A program made the position numbers and the translations under genes. Below are positions 17,035 through 25,718 of a stretch of 64,000 bases of DNA, in pieces; within the stretch, counting starts at the first letter, position 1, and the number at the start of each line of letters is the position of its first letter. Source of the stretch: Mucilaginibacter phyllosphaerae (GTDB lineage: Bacteria; Bacteroidota; Bacteroidia; Sphingobacteriales; Sphingobacteriaceae); NCBI RefSeq assembly GCF_004378255.1, contig NZ_SNQG01000002.1, forward strand, positions 186,001-250,000. The letters are read 5' to 3'. Under the pieces are notes generated by a model. It was not told the origin of the DNA. It did no database searches and saw only the letters and a program-made list of their open reading frames with translations.

Positions 17035-18348
17035 TTATTTTGCGCTAACCCGCCATATACGGTTGCTGGCATCATCTGCCACTAACAGCGAGCCATCTTT
17101 AGCTACAGCTACGCCAACCGGGCGGCCGTAAACTTCTTTCTTTTCTAAATTGGCTACAAAGCCGGTTAAAAAATCTTCCATTTTAGGGGCAGGTTTATTG
17201 TTGGTAAAGGGCACAAAACCCACCTTGTAACCAGATAGCACCGACCGGTTCCATGACCCATGCTGGCCGATGAACGCACCGTTATGATATTTAACCGGGA
17301 ATTTTTTGCCAGTGTAAAACTCCAAACCTAAGGATGCGGTATGCGGGCCTAAAGACAGATCGGGCGTGATAGTTTTTTTTACCATGTCCGGGCGTTTAAC
17401 TTCCGGCCTCGGGTCTTCATGCTGGCCAAAGTAGGCCCAGGGCCAACCGTAAAAGCCGCCTTCTTTAACGCTGGTCAGGTAATCGGGCACCAGGTCGTCG
17501 CCTAATTTATCGCGCTCGTTCACTACGGCATATAATACGCCCGTTCCCGGCTGCAAGGCTATCCCCGCAGGGTTGCGCAAGCCGCTGGCATATACCCGTT
17601 CGCCGCTGCCATCGGGGTTTATCTCCAGCACGTCGGCGCGGCGTTTTTCTACCTCCATACCTTGCTCGGCAATGTTGGTGCCCGAGCCTACGGCCACATA
17701 AATTTTGGTGCCAGCTGCATTTGCTTTGATATTACGCGTCCAGTGGTTATTATAGCCGCCCGCAGGCAACGATAGTATCATTTTGCCGGGTGTGGTTATT
17801 TTGGTTTGGCCGGGTTTATAATCGTAGCGCCACAGGCCATCGGTATTGGCTACGTAAAAATAGTTGCCCAGTATCAGCATGCCGTAGGGCTGGTTTAGCT
17901 GGCTTAAAAATACGGTGCGGGTATCGGGTGTGCCGTCGTCATTGGTATCGCGCAGTAAGGTGATCTGGTTGGCGCTTTTGCCCATGTTTTGTGAGGCCGC
18001 GGCGCCTATTATTTTAGCGCCTATCTTTTTAACGCCCTTAGCCTCAGTATTGGCTTCGGATACAAAAATATCACCGCCCGGGGCGATGTATATATTGCGT
18101 GGATTTTTTAAGCTATCGGCAAATAAGCTTACTGTAAAGCCCGCAGGTGCAACGGGGGTTTTACCGGCCGGCCAGCCTATCACTTTGCAGTAATTACTTA
18201 CAGATTTGGTTTGGTAAGGGGCGGGTAGTTTAACCTCTTGCTGAACATCGGTATTTACGTTTGCGGCTTTGGTGCTGTCTGCTTTTTTTTGCTGGCAGCT
18301 GGCAGCAAGCAGGGTAATACTTAAAGTATAAGCAAGGTATGTTTTCAT
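17035..18348 (-). CDS. PQQ-type sorbosone/glucose dehydrogenase-like lipoprotein
   Basis: A 437-residue secreted lipoprotein of the soluble glucose/sorbosone dehydrogenase fold, a six-bladed propeller that oxidises sugars with PQQ in characterised members. It has a lipoprotein signal with lipobox LLAASC. Family blocks include FADSLKNPRNIYIAPGGDIF, NHWTRNI, ASGLRNPAGIALQPG, GWPWAYFGQHEDPR and FIGQHGSWNRS, ending VADDASNRIWRV. Without a structure-based check the cofactor remains an inference. The TonB receptor downstream on the same strand is 72 nt away, with a hairpin between. Confidence 0.8.
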   Translation of the reverse strand: MKTYLAYTLSITLLAASCQQKKADSTKAANVNTDVQQEVKLPAPYQTKSVSNYCKVIGWPAGKTPVAPAGFTVSLFADSLKNPRNIYIAPGGDIFVSEANTEAKGVKKIGAKIIGAAASQNMGKSANQITLLRDTNDDGTPDTRTVFLSQLNQPYGMLILGNYFYVANTDGLWRYDYKPGQTKITTPGKMILSLPAGGYNNHWTRNIKANAAGTKIYVAVGSGTNIAEQGMEVEKRRADVLEINPDGSGERVYASGLRNPAGIALQPGTGVLYAVVNERDKLGDDLVPDYLTSVKEGGFYGWPWAYFGQHEDPRPEVKRPDMVKKTITPDLSLGPHTASLGLEFYTGKKFPVKYHNGAFIGQHGSWNRSVLSGYKVGFVPFTNNKPAPKMEDFLTGFVANLEKKEVYGRPVGVAVAKDGSLLVADDASNRIWRVSAK

Positions 18349-18454
18349 GTTTGTTTTTTAGTTAAATAAATAACCTTAAAGTATGGGCTTTTGTTTGGTG
18401 CGTGATTATGGCGCTTTACAGTCAATAATAAATACAATTATTGGCCAAAAACAA

Positions 18455-18462
18455 TATTTTTG
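18455..18462 (+). promoter_or_regulatory. -7 element (TATTTTTG) before the T9SS cargo gene
   Basis: TATTTTTG matches TAnnTTTG and lies 18 nt before the ATG at 18481. No well-placed -33 TTTG is seen. Confidence 0.35.
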
Positions 18463-18480
18463 ATATCTGCAGAATAACAG

Positions 18481-20424
18481 ATGTATTGCAATAAGGGTAA
18501 ATTATATATCATAGCACTTTTAATGCTGGTAACCATGCAAGCCGCTGCACAAGTTTCTGAAGGTGCACTGGGCGACCCGGTAGTTAACATCGATTTTGGA
18601 TCTAACGGCACCCCAAAGCTACCTGTAACAGATTATACCTATACCAGCAATACCTGCCCTATCGATGGTTCTTACAGCGTAGGTACAAGCACAAATAATT
18701 GTTTTGGCGGCACCTGGCACACGGTTACGCATGACCATACCGGTAATACAGGCGGCTATATGATGATTGTGAACGCAGATGAAACCCCCAACAAAGAATT
18801 TTTTAGGCTAACAACAGATGCTGGCGTATTGTGCGAAAATACTACCTATGAGTTTTCGGCATATATACTTAACCTGATAAAGCAAGATGGGCAGGCCATA
18901 AAACCCAAAATAACGTTTATTATAGAAACACCCGAGGGCGTACAGTTAAATTTGCCATATACGGTAGAGATACCCCTATCTGCAAGTGCAGACGGCTGGA
19001 TAAAATATGGCACCAAATTTACCACCCTGCCGGGAATTACCCGTGTAGTGATCAGGATGGTGAATAATGCGCCCGGCGGTAACGGTAACGATCTGTTGCT
19101 TGATGATATTGTTTTCAGGGCTTTCGGGCCGGTTTCAAAAGCCGGTTTTGCAGGCGATATAAATGTTACTGATCAAAATGCGTGTGTAGGGCAGCCCGCA
19201 TCTTACAATATTACAGCCGTAACCGGTACCGGTTTTACAATGCCAATGTACCAATGGCAGCAAAATTTAAATGATGGCAATGGTTGGACAGATATTGCCG
19301 GGGAAGTTGATCCTGCGTCGTTAAAAAGGGATTTCCCAAGTGCAAAATTAGGCATTTACCAGTATAGATTAGGCGCAGCCGAGGGTAATAACATCAATTC
19401 TTTAAATTGCCGTGTATATACAAATGCAATTAGTATTAACGTAACAGCTTTCCCGTTACCGCCAACAGCTACTTCACAGCAAGTATGTGAGGGCGATGCG
19501 CTTACCTTAACCGCAACCGGCGGGGCCACCTATACGTGGAGCGGGCCCAATTTGCAGGCAACCTCGCAAAACCCGGTTAATATACCCAATGCCAGCGCAA
19601 TAAATGCAGGCACGTATCACCTGGTGATCACCTCAGCGGGCAATTGTTTTACCTCTGCCGATGTGCAAGTAACTGTTAACGCCAAGCCTGTAGTTAATGT
19701 TAGCCCAACAAAACAAATATGCTCGGGTACCGGCACCACTATCAATGCTTTTGCCACGGATGCGGTAAAGTATAGCTGGTCGCCTGCGATTGGCTTATCT
19801 GATGCAAATTCGGCTAATCCGGTTGCCAGTCCGTCTGCCTCAACGCTATACACGGTTAAAGTAACCAATGCCAGTAACTGTGTTGGCACGGGTACCGTAC
19901 AGGTAAATGTTTTACCTACACCGGTAGTTAACGCGGGCAGTAACAAAAAGATATTTGAGGGGCAGTCTGTTAAACTTGATGGTAACGCCGTTGGTGATGT
20001 GGTATCTTACATCTGGACACCTGCAGATTACCTGGACAACCCCGCTTCCCTAACACCAATAGCAACCCCGCCTGCAGATATTATTTATACACTTAACGCT
20101 ATATCCGTTAATAATTGCAGTGTTAACGCCAGTAGCGTTTTTGTTAGGGTTTATAATAAAATTGACATACCAACAAGCTTTACACCTAATAACGATGGCG
20201 TAAACGATAGCTGGAACATTGCAGCTTTAGAAACGTACCCGCAAAGCCTTACCACCATATTAACCCCAAACGGTAAGCAGGTATTCCAAAGCAGGGGCTA
20301 CGGCAAAGCCTGGGATGGCAAATTTAACGGCAGTGCCCTGCCTGCAGGTACTTACTACTACATTATCGACTTTAAAAAAGATGGGCTCCCTGCAAAATCC
20401 GGCTGGGTGTTGCTAATGCGCTAA
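18481..20424 (+). CDS. secreted Ig/PKD-like protein with type B T9SS sorting domain
   Basis: A 647-residue surface protein. It has a signal peptide (about 1-23), an N-terminal Cys-containing domain (about 30-210), then repeated Ig/PKD-like domains (about 225-560) with recurrent VCEGDALTLTATGGATYTWS-type and TLYTVKVTNASNCVGTG motifs. The C-terminal domain (about 565-647) has the gliding-motility-associated CHU signature IPTSFTPNNDGVND and ends AGTYYYIIDFKKDG...GWVLLMR, as in type IX secretion cargo. Function is unknown; adhesion or extracellular binding is likely. Confidence 0.88.
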   Translation: MYCNKGKLYIIALLMLVTMQAAAQVSEGALGDPVVNIDFGSNGTPKLPVTDYTYTSNTCPIDGSYSVGTSTNNCFGGTWHTVTHDHTGNTGGYMMIVNADETPNKEFFRLTTDAGVLCENTTYEFSAYILNLIKQDGQAIKPKITFIIETPEGVQLNLPYTVEIPLSASADGWIKYGTKFTTLPGITRVVIRMVNNAPGGNGNDLLLDDIVFRAFGPVSKAGFAGDINVTDQNACVGQPASYNITAVTGTGFTMPMYQWQQNLNDGNGWTDIAGEVDPASLKRDFPSAKLGIYQYRLGAAEGNNINSLNCRVYTNAISINVTAFPLPPTATSQQVCEGDALTLTATGGATYTWSGPNLQATSQNPVNIPNASAINAGTYHLVITSAGNCFTSADVQVTVNAKPVVNVSPTKQICSGTGTTINAFATDAVKYSWSPAIGLSDANSANPVASPSASTLYTVKVTNASNCVGTGTVQVNVLPTPVVNAGSNKKIFEGQSVKLDGNAVGDVVSYIWTPADYLDNPASLTPIATPPADIIYTLNAISVNNCSVNASSVFVRVYNKIDIPTSFTPNNDGVNDSWNIAALETYPQSLTTILTPNGKQVFQSRGYGKAWDGKFNGSALPAGTYYYIIDFKKDGLPAKSGWVLLMR

Positions 20425-20427
20425 GCC

Positions 20428-20949
20428 TTAAAACATAATAAATTTATCCATTTGCTCGGTAGTGTAGCGCAGGGTATCTTCCTGGGTAAGATTCCCCCCG
20501 GCATCCATTTCTTTACGGATGGATGCGATATGCAGCTTTAAGGGCATTACATGCAGGTTAAGGTAATGGCAAACGCCGGTAAAATGATCTATCCCCCTGA
20601 TGTTGCCATACTTGCCGGATGACAAGCCCACCAGTGCAGCCTTCTTATCGTAAAAACTCTCGGGGAAGCTGCAGGCATCTACAAAAACCTTTAATATACC
20701 CGGGAAACTGCCGTTATATTCCGGGATGATGAACAGGAATTTTTCGGTAGCGGTGATGATCTGTTGGATCTCGTTAAAAGCTTCGCTGCGTTTGCCGTAC
20801 AGGTCGGTTTCGATCAGGTTGGGCGGCAGCTGTGCCAATGATAGCAAATTACAATCGAGCCCTTTGGCGGCAAGCTGCTTTTGATAGTATTTGGCAAGCT
20901 GCAGCGTTAAGCTTCCGGGGCGGTTGGTTGATGCTATGATGGTGACCAT
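20428..20949 (-). CDS. NADPH-dependent FMN reductase family protein
   Basis: A flavodoxin-like protein of 173 residues that binds FMN and reduces flavin, quinone or similar acceptors. Family features are IASTNRPGSLTLQLAKYY at the N-terminus (phosphate-binding loop), FIIPEYNGSFPGILKVFVD in the middle (the typical P-E-Y-N-G motif) and KAALVGLSSGKYG. It converges on the T9SS cargo gene with a 3-nt gap. The physiological substrate is unknown. Confidence 0.82.
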   Translation of the reverse strand: MVTIIASTNRPGSLTLQLAKYYQKQLAAKGLDCNLLSLAQLPPNLIETDLYGKRSEAFNEIQQIITATEKFLFIIPEYNGSFPGILKVFVDACSFPESFYDKKAALVGLSSGKYGNIRGIDHFTGVCHYLNLHVMPLKLHIASIRKEMDAGGNLTQEDTLRYTTEQMDKFIMF

Positions 20950-20956
20950 GTTGTTA

Positions 20957-21062
20957 GTGAGTAGTGAATAGAGAGTGGTGAGTAGTTAAATAGCTAATTT
21001 AAAGACAGGTTTAAATCATGATTATAAGCACGTTATAAAACCATTCTCTATTCACCACTTAC
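20957..21062. repeat. inverted repeat (GTGAGTAGTGAATAGAG family) upstream of parA
   Basis: The 23-nt arms 20957-20979 and 21040-21062 are reverse complements at about 20 of 23 positions, around a 60-nt AT-rich spacer. They occupy the divergent gap between the FMN reductase and parA genes. Confidence 0.75.
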
Positions 21063-21230
21063 CACTTAACCAAACTCAAATATGTTTGTAAGTTGGCAAA
21101 ACTGTTAATTTCTCAATTATTTAAATCCGTATCTTTAGCGTCGGACAAAAAACAGTACAAACATAAAAATTTATGCGCCTGTTTTTCGTTTGTTATAAAC
21201 CGCATACTTAATTTTTTTAGAGATACCAGA

Positions 21231-22034
21231 ATGGGTAAAATTATTGCTTTAGCAAATCAAAAAGGTGGCGTTGGTAAAACTACATCATCCATAAACCTTG
21301 CCGCAAGTTTAGCTGTGTTAGAATACAGGACATTGCTTGTAGATGCCGACCCGCAGGCCAACTCAACATCGGGCATTGGTTTCGATCCGCGCAATATCAA
21401 AAATAGTATATACGAATGTATCATTAATAATATTAACCCGCATGATGCCATTCAAAAAACCGAAACACCAAACCTCGACCTGCTGCCGGCACATATTGAC
21501 CTGGTTGGCGCCGAGATAGAAATGATAAACCTAACCAACCGCGAGTATAAAATGAAAGCGGTGCTGGAAAGCGTGCGCGATGAGTATGATTTTATTATTA
21601 TCGACTGCTCTCCGTCGTTAGGTTTAATTACCATTAACGCCCTTACCGCTGCCGATTCGGTGATCATCCCGGTACAATGCGAGTATTTTGCGTTAGAGGG
21701 TTTGGGTAAACTTTTAAATACCATCAAAATTGTACAGTCGCGCCTGAATATGCAACTGCAGATTGAGGGGATATTGTTAACCATGTATGATGTGCGCCTG
21801 CGCCTTTCAAACCAGGTGGTTGATGAGGTGCGCACCCATTTTGAGGATATGGTTTTTGATACCATTATACAGCGTAACACGCGCTTAAGCGAGGCGCCAA
21901 GTTTTGGTATATCGGTAATTATGCACGATGCCAACTGTAAGGGTGCCGTAAATTATTTGAACCTTGCCCGCGAGATCATCCGCAAGAATGGCCTGGTGAG
22001 TAACGAGGAACTGGCAACCACCGTAACAGCTTAA
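21231..22034 (+). CDS. parA: chromosome-partitioning ATPase ParA (Soj)
   Basis: ParA binds ATP and DNA and, with ParB, segregates the chromosome origin. The ATG at 21231 is chosen because the protein then begins MGKIIALANQKGGVGKTT, the canonical start with the deviant Walker A motif. The longer frame from a TTG at 21093 adds 46 residues with no family similarity. Further motifs are LLVDADPQANST and IIDCSPSLGLIT. Length is 267 residues. parB follows after 8 nt. A TATCTTTA near-match to the -7 box is at 21130-21137. Confidence 0.95.
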   Translation: MGKIIALANQKGGVGKTTSSINLAASLAVLEYRTLLVDADPQANSTSGIGFDPRNIKNSIYECIINNINPHDAIQKTETPNLDLLPAHIDLVGAEIEMINLTNREYKMKAVLESVRDEYDFIIIDCSPSLGLITINALTAADSVIIPVQCEYFALEGLGKLLNTIKIVQSRLNMQLQIEGILLTMYDVRLRLSNQVVDEVRTHFEDMVFDTIIQRNTRLSEAPSFGISVIMHDANCKGAVNYLNLAREIIRKNGLVSNEELATTVTA

Positions 22035-22042
22035 CAAAAACA

Positions 22043-22960
22043 ATGAGTACAGAGAAAAGAAACGCTTTGGGAAAAGGTTTAAGCGCCCTGCTGAACGATT
22101 CCCCGAACGTAAATACCAATAATAAAAAAACTTATGCCAACCCGTCTAACCCGGTATCAGAACTGGATAGCCTGGGCTCGGTAAATGAGATCAAGATAAG
22201 CGAGATAGAGGTTAACCCTTTTCAGCCCCGCACCGAGTTTGATGAGCAGGCCCTGGCAGACCTGTCGGCTTCCATAAAATTACAAGGGCTGATACAGCCT
22301 ATCACCGTGCGTAAGGTTAGCGCACATGCCTATCAGCTGATATCCGGCGAGCGCAGGCTGCGTGCCTCTAAAATGGCAGGCCTTACCCAGATCCCTGCTT
22401 ATGTGCGCACCGCTAACGACCAGCAGATGCTGGAGATGGCCTTGATCGAGAACATACAGCGCGAAAACCTGAATGCCATTGAAGTTGCCCTGAGCTTTCA
22501 GCGAATGATAGACGAGTGCAGCCTGAAGCAGGAAGAACTGGGCGACCGCGTAAGCAAAAACCGATCAACCGTTACCAATTATTTAAGGTTATTAAAATTG
22601 CCGCCTACCATACAGGCATCCATCCGCGATGGCGGCATTACCATGGGGCATGCCAAAGCCTTGCTGGCTGTAGATGACCCAACCGTACAGCTTTACATTT
22701 TTCAGCAGATCATTAAAAACGAACTGTCTGTACGTAAGGTAGAGGAGATGGTGAGGGAGATTCAGAAAGCCCCGCAAAAAAAGGAAGGTAAACAGCCCGA
22801 AGCGCTGCCCTACCAGCTGCAAAAGGTGCAGGACGACCTGGCATCAAAGTTTAGCACCAGGGTTAAGCTTAAAGTTAATGCCCAGGGCAATGGAAGCATA
22901 GAAATTCCGTTCTTATCCGAAGATGATCTGGGCCGTATATTGGAAATGCTGGATTGGTAA
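22043..22960 (+). CDS. parB: chromosome-partitioning protein ParB (Spo0J)
   Basis: ParB is a CTP-dependent DNA clamp that loads at parS and works with ParA. The family start KRNALGKGLSALL is followed by the ParB/Srx domain (ISEIEVNPFQPR, LQGLIQPITVR, ISGERRLRASKMAGL, ENIQRENLNAIE). A helix-turn-helix then spans about 160-200 (LGDRVSKNRSTVTNYLRLLKLP). The C-terminal dimerisation region is short. Length is 305 residues. No canonical parS was found within these genes. Confidence 0.95.
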   Translation: MSTEKRNALGKGLSALLNDSPNVNTNNKKTYANPSNPVSELDSLGSVNEIKISEIEVNPFQPRTEFDEQALADLSASIKLQGLIQPITVRKVSAHAYQLISGERRLRASKMAGLTQIPAYVRTANDQQMLEMALIENIQRENLNAIEVALSFQRMIDECSLKQEELGDRVSKNRSTVTNYLRLLKLPPTIQASIRDGGITMGHAKALLAVDDPTVQLYIFQQIIKNELSVRKVEEMVREIQKAPQKKEGKQPEALPYQLQKVQDDLASKFSTRVKLKVNAQGNGSIEIPFLSEDDLGRILEMLDW

Positions 22961-22968
22961 TACATCAC

Positions 22969-23682
22969 ATGCTAAAACAACTTTTAACCACCGTATTTTT
23001 TTTAAGTTTTGCCCTTTTGGCTATGGGCCAGCAGCCGGATACTCTGGCAAAGCCCAGGGCAGATACGGTTTTAAAAAAAGCTGATACGGTAAAAAAAACC
23101 TCGTTTGCACCCAAAATAAAAAAGGATAAAGAGTACCATCCGGATAGCACACACAGCCCAAGCCTGGCCGTTAAGCGATCGTTGATGGTGCCGGGCTGGG
23201 GGCAGTACTATAATAAGGGCATTTGGTATTTAAAGGTACCGGCTATTTATGTTGGCTTAGGTTTTTTGGCTAAGGCTATCATTGATAATCAAAAGCAGTA
23301 TAAAGTTTTCTTGAACCTTGCCCGGATCTCTAATACCGGCGTTGTGGGCATGCCTGTAAAAGGCGATCAGCTATATGATACTTATGTGAAATATAAGCGC
23401 GAGTATGATTTGTATGTACTGAATTACGGCGCTTCATATGCCGACCTGGAGAGCGCCGCGAACGGTTATCAGCGCAATTTCCAGATAAGTATATTAGGTG
23501 TGCTGATTGTTTGGGGCGTGCAAACGATAGAGGCTTACATCGATGCCAAATTCATTAATTCGTTTACGGTAGATAACAATTTATCTTTTAGGGTAACCCC
23601 AACCTTTATGAATCAGCCTGTTTATGCTTCAAATTTTAGCAGTGCATTTATTCCGGGTATAAAATTTACCTTTACGCTTTAA
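22969..23682 (+). CDS. DUF5683 membrane protein
   Basis: A 237-residue protein with a signal peptide (LLTTVFFLSFALLAMGQ), a Lys/Asp-rich linker, and the DUF5683 core SLMVPGWGQYYNKGIWYLKVPAIY followed by hydrophobic segments. The ATG at 22969 is preferred over the in-frame start at 22954, which would overlap parB. This family commonly sits between parB and dapB in Bacteroidetes. Function is unknown. Confidence 0.78.
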   Translation: MLKQLLTTVFFLSFALLAMGQQPDTLAKPRADTVLKKADTVKKTSFAPKIKKDKEYHPDSTHSPSLAVKRSLMVPGWGQYYNKGIWYLKVPAIYVGLGFLAKAIIDNQKQYKVFLNLARISNTGVVGMPVKGDQLYDTYVKYKREYDLYVLNYGASYADLESAANGYQRNFQISILGVLIVWGVQTIEAYIDAKFINSFTVDNNLSFRVTPTFMNQPVYASNFSSAFIPGIKFTFTL

Positions 23683-23717
23683 AATAATTACAAAGCCTTA
23701 GCTAAATAAATTAACCG

Positions 23718-24467
23718 ATGAAGATTGCATTGTTAGGTTACGGTAAAATGGGTAAAATGATAGAGCAGATAGCCCTTGACCGTAAGCACGAAATTGTACT
23801 GAAGATAGGCCGGGATAACGCGCACGAACTAACTGCCGAAAACCTGCAAAAGGCCGATGTGGCTATCGAATTTAGCACCCCGGCTACCGTTTTATCTAAT
23901 ATCGAACTTTGCTTTAATGCGGGTACGCCCATTGTGGTAGGTACCACCGGCTGGCATAAAGAGCTGCCGCAGATAAAAGAGCAGTGCGGGTATAACAAGG
24001 CATCGTTAATATACGGTACCAATTTTAGCGTAGGGGTAAACATCTTTTTTTATATTAATAAAATGCTGGCCAGGGTGCTGAACAACTATCCGTACTATGA
24101 TGTACAGGTAGAAGAGATACACCATACCCAAAAACTCGATTCGCCAAGCGGTACGGCTATTACCATTGCCGAGGGGATCATACAAAACCTGGACGGTAAA
24201 AATGAGTGGAAAAATGTTTTGATAAGTGATGATCAGCCTGATGATGAAACCATCGCTAATAACGAGGTGCTGATAGAATCTTTAAGGATAGAGAACGTGC
24301 CGGGCACCCACACCGTGATATATGATTCTGAAGTGGATACCATAGAATTTAAGCACACCGCCCATAACCGTAACGGGTTTGCACTGGGCGCCGTACTGGC
24401 TGCCGAATGGGTAAAGGATAAAAAAGGTTTTTATTCTGTTGAGGATATGTTTGATTTTAATAATTAG
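23718..24467 (+). CDS. dapB: 4-hydroxy-tetrahydrodipicolinate reductase DapB
   Basis: DapB catalyses the NAD(P)H-dependent step to tetrahydrodipicolinate in diaminopimelate and lysine synthesis. The nucleotide-binding loop is GYGKMGKM (7-14). The family signature VEEIHHTQKLDSPSGTA spans about 131-147, with catalytic His135-His136 and Lys139. Length is 249 residues. It lies in the conserved parAB-DUF5683-dapB-lepB order, linking cell-wall precursor supply to chromosome and export functions. Confidence 0.94.
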   Translation: MKIALLGYGKMGKMIEQIALDRKHEIVLKIGRDNAHELTAENLQKADVAIEFSTPATVLSNIELCFNAGTPIVVGTTGWHKELPQIKEQCGYNKASLIYGTNFSVGVNIFFYINKMLARVLNNYPYYDVQVEEIHHTQKLDSPSGTAITIAEGIIQNLDGKNEWKNVLISDDQPDDETIANNEVLIESLRIENVPGTHTVIYDSEVDTIEFKHTAHNRNGFALGAVLAAEWVKDKKGFYSVEDMFDFNN

Positions 24468-24495
24468 TATTAATTTACTGCCCTATATTTAAATA

Positions 24496-25632
24496 ATGAA
24501 CTGGAAATTCTGGAATAAAAATAAATCAGCAGAAAATAAGAAAAAGAAAAGCGCCGGCCGCGAGTGGTTCGACGCTATCATATTTGCTGTTGTAGCCGCT
24601 ACCTTGATCCGTGTGCTTTTTATAGAGGCATATACCATACCTACTCCCTCGATGGAACGCTCGCTGTTAGTAGGCGATTTTTTATTTGTGAGCAAGGTTA
24701 ACTATGGCGCGCGTACACCAATGACACCCGTAGCATTCCCGTTTGCGCACCATACCATGCCCCTGCTTGGCACCAAAGCCTACTGGGATGGTATTAAGCT
24801 GCCTTATTACCGCTTGCCCGGTTTAAGCGAAGTTAAAAAAGGCGATGTAGTGGTATTTAATTATCCTATGGAGGCAGATTCGCCGTACTACAGGCCGGTA
24901 GATAAGCGCGAAAATTATATTAAACGCTGCCAGGGCGCCCCGGGTGATACCCTAAGCCTGGTTAACGCGCAGGTATATGTAAATGGCAAGGCCGCGCCAA
25001 ACCCGCCGGGCGAGCAAACAGATTATACCGTTACCACCAACGGCATGGATGTAAATCCCGATATTTTGGCAGAGCTTAACGTATCTAATTATGATAACGT
25101 ACCATCGCCAACCATGACTAAGGATGCTGCTGCCAAGCTTAAAACCTACTCTAACGTTAAAGCTATTACACCAAACTACATGCCCGCCGGTTTAACAGAT
25201 CCGTTAAATCCGGTGTTCCCGGCCAGTTCACCCCAAAAATATAAGCTTAACCCCAACAATAAAAATTTCGACTGGAATGTAGATAACTACGGCCCTATCA
25301 TCATCCCTAAAAAAGGGTGGACGGTAAAACTGGATAGTTTAACCCTGCCGGTTTATGGCCGCGCCATTGAAATATATGAAGGTAACAAGCTGGAGATCAA
25401 TAACGGTAAGATCCTGATAAACGGTAAGGAAACTACTACCTATACCTTTAAAATGAATTATTACTGGATGATGGGCGATAACCGCCACGACTCGTTAGAC
25501 TCGCGCTACTGGGGTTTTGTGCCCGAAGACCACATAGTAGGTAAAGCCCTGTTTGTATGGATGAGCTGGGACGATAACGGCTCGTTCTTCAGCAAGATCC
25601 GCTGGAGCAGGTTATTTATGGGGATTCACTAA
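24496..25632 (+). CDS. lepB: signal peptidase I LepB
   Basis: This membrane-anchored Ser/Lys protease removes signal peptides from exported proteins. One N-terminal helix (about 27-46) leads to the box B motif PTPSMERSL with the nucleophile Ser52, and box D YIKRCQGAPGD with the general base Lys143. The C-terminal box E is MMGDNRHDSLDSRYWG. At 378 residues it is long because of a roughly 150-residue insertion between boxes D and E, usual in Bacteroidetes. A strong hairpin follows the stop. Confidence 0.94.
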   Translation: MNWKFWNKNKSAENKKKKSAGREWFDAIIFAVVAATLIRVLFIEAYTIPTPSMERSLLVGDFLFVSKVNYGARTPMTPVAFPFAHHTMPLLGTKAYWDGIKLPYYRLPGLSEVKKGDVVVFNYPMEADSPYYRPVDKRENYIKRCQGAPGDTLSLVNAQVYVNGKAAPNPPGEQTDYTVTTNGMDVNPDILAELNVSNYDNVPSPTMTKDAAAKLKTYSNVKAITPNYMPAGLTDPLNPVFPASSPQKYKLNPNNKNFDWNVDNYGPIIIPKKGWTVKLDSLTLPVYGRAIEIYEGNKLEINNGKILINGKETTTYTFKMNYYWMMGDNRHDSLDSRYWGFVPEDHIVGKALFVWMSWDDNGSFFSKIRWSRLFMGIH

Positions 25633-25644
25633 GATCTTGCTATC

Positions 25645-25689
25645 AAATAAACAAAGCCCCGTTCGGTAAGAATGGGGCTTTGTTTATTT
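25645..25689. terminator. bidirectional terminator between lepB and ispG
   Basis: A perfect 16-bp stem (25645-25660 with 25674-25689) carries AAAGCCCC/GGGGCTTT at its heart and a 13-nt loop. A-tracts and T-tracts on both sides fit rho-independent termination of both convergent genes. Confidence 0.88.
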
Positions 25690-25718
25690 AACAGGGTTAC
25701 GGAAATTACCTATTTAAC

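Noticed and set aside
21093..21230. 46-residue N-terminal extension of ParA from a TTG
   Set aside because: The ParA family starts at MGKIIALANQKGG; the extension overlaps likely promoter DNA.
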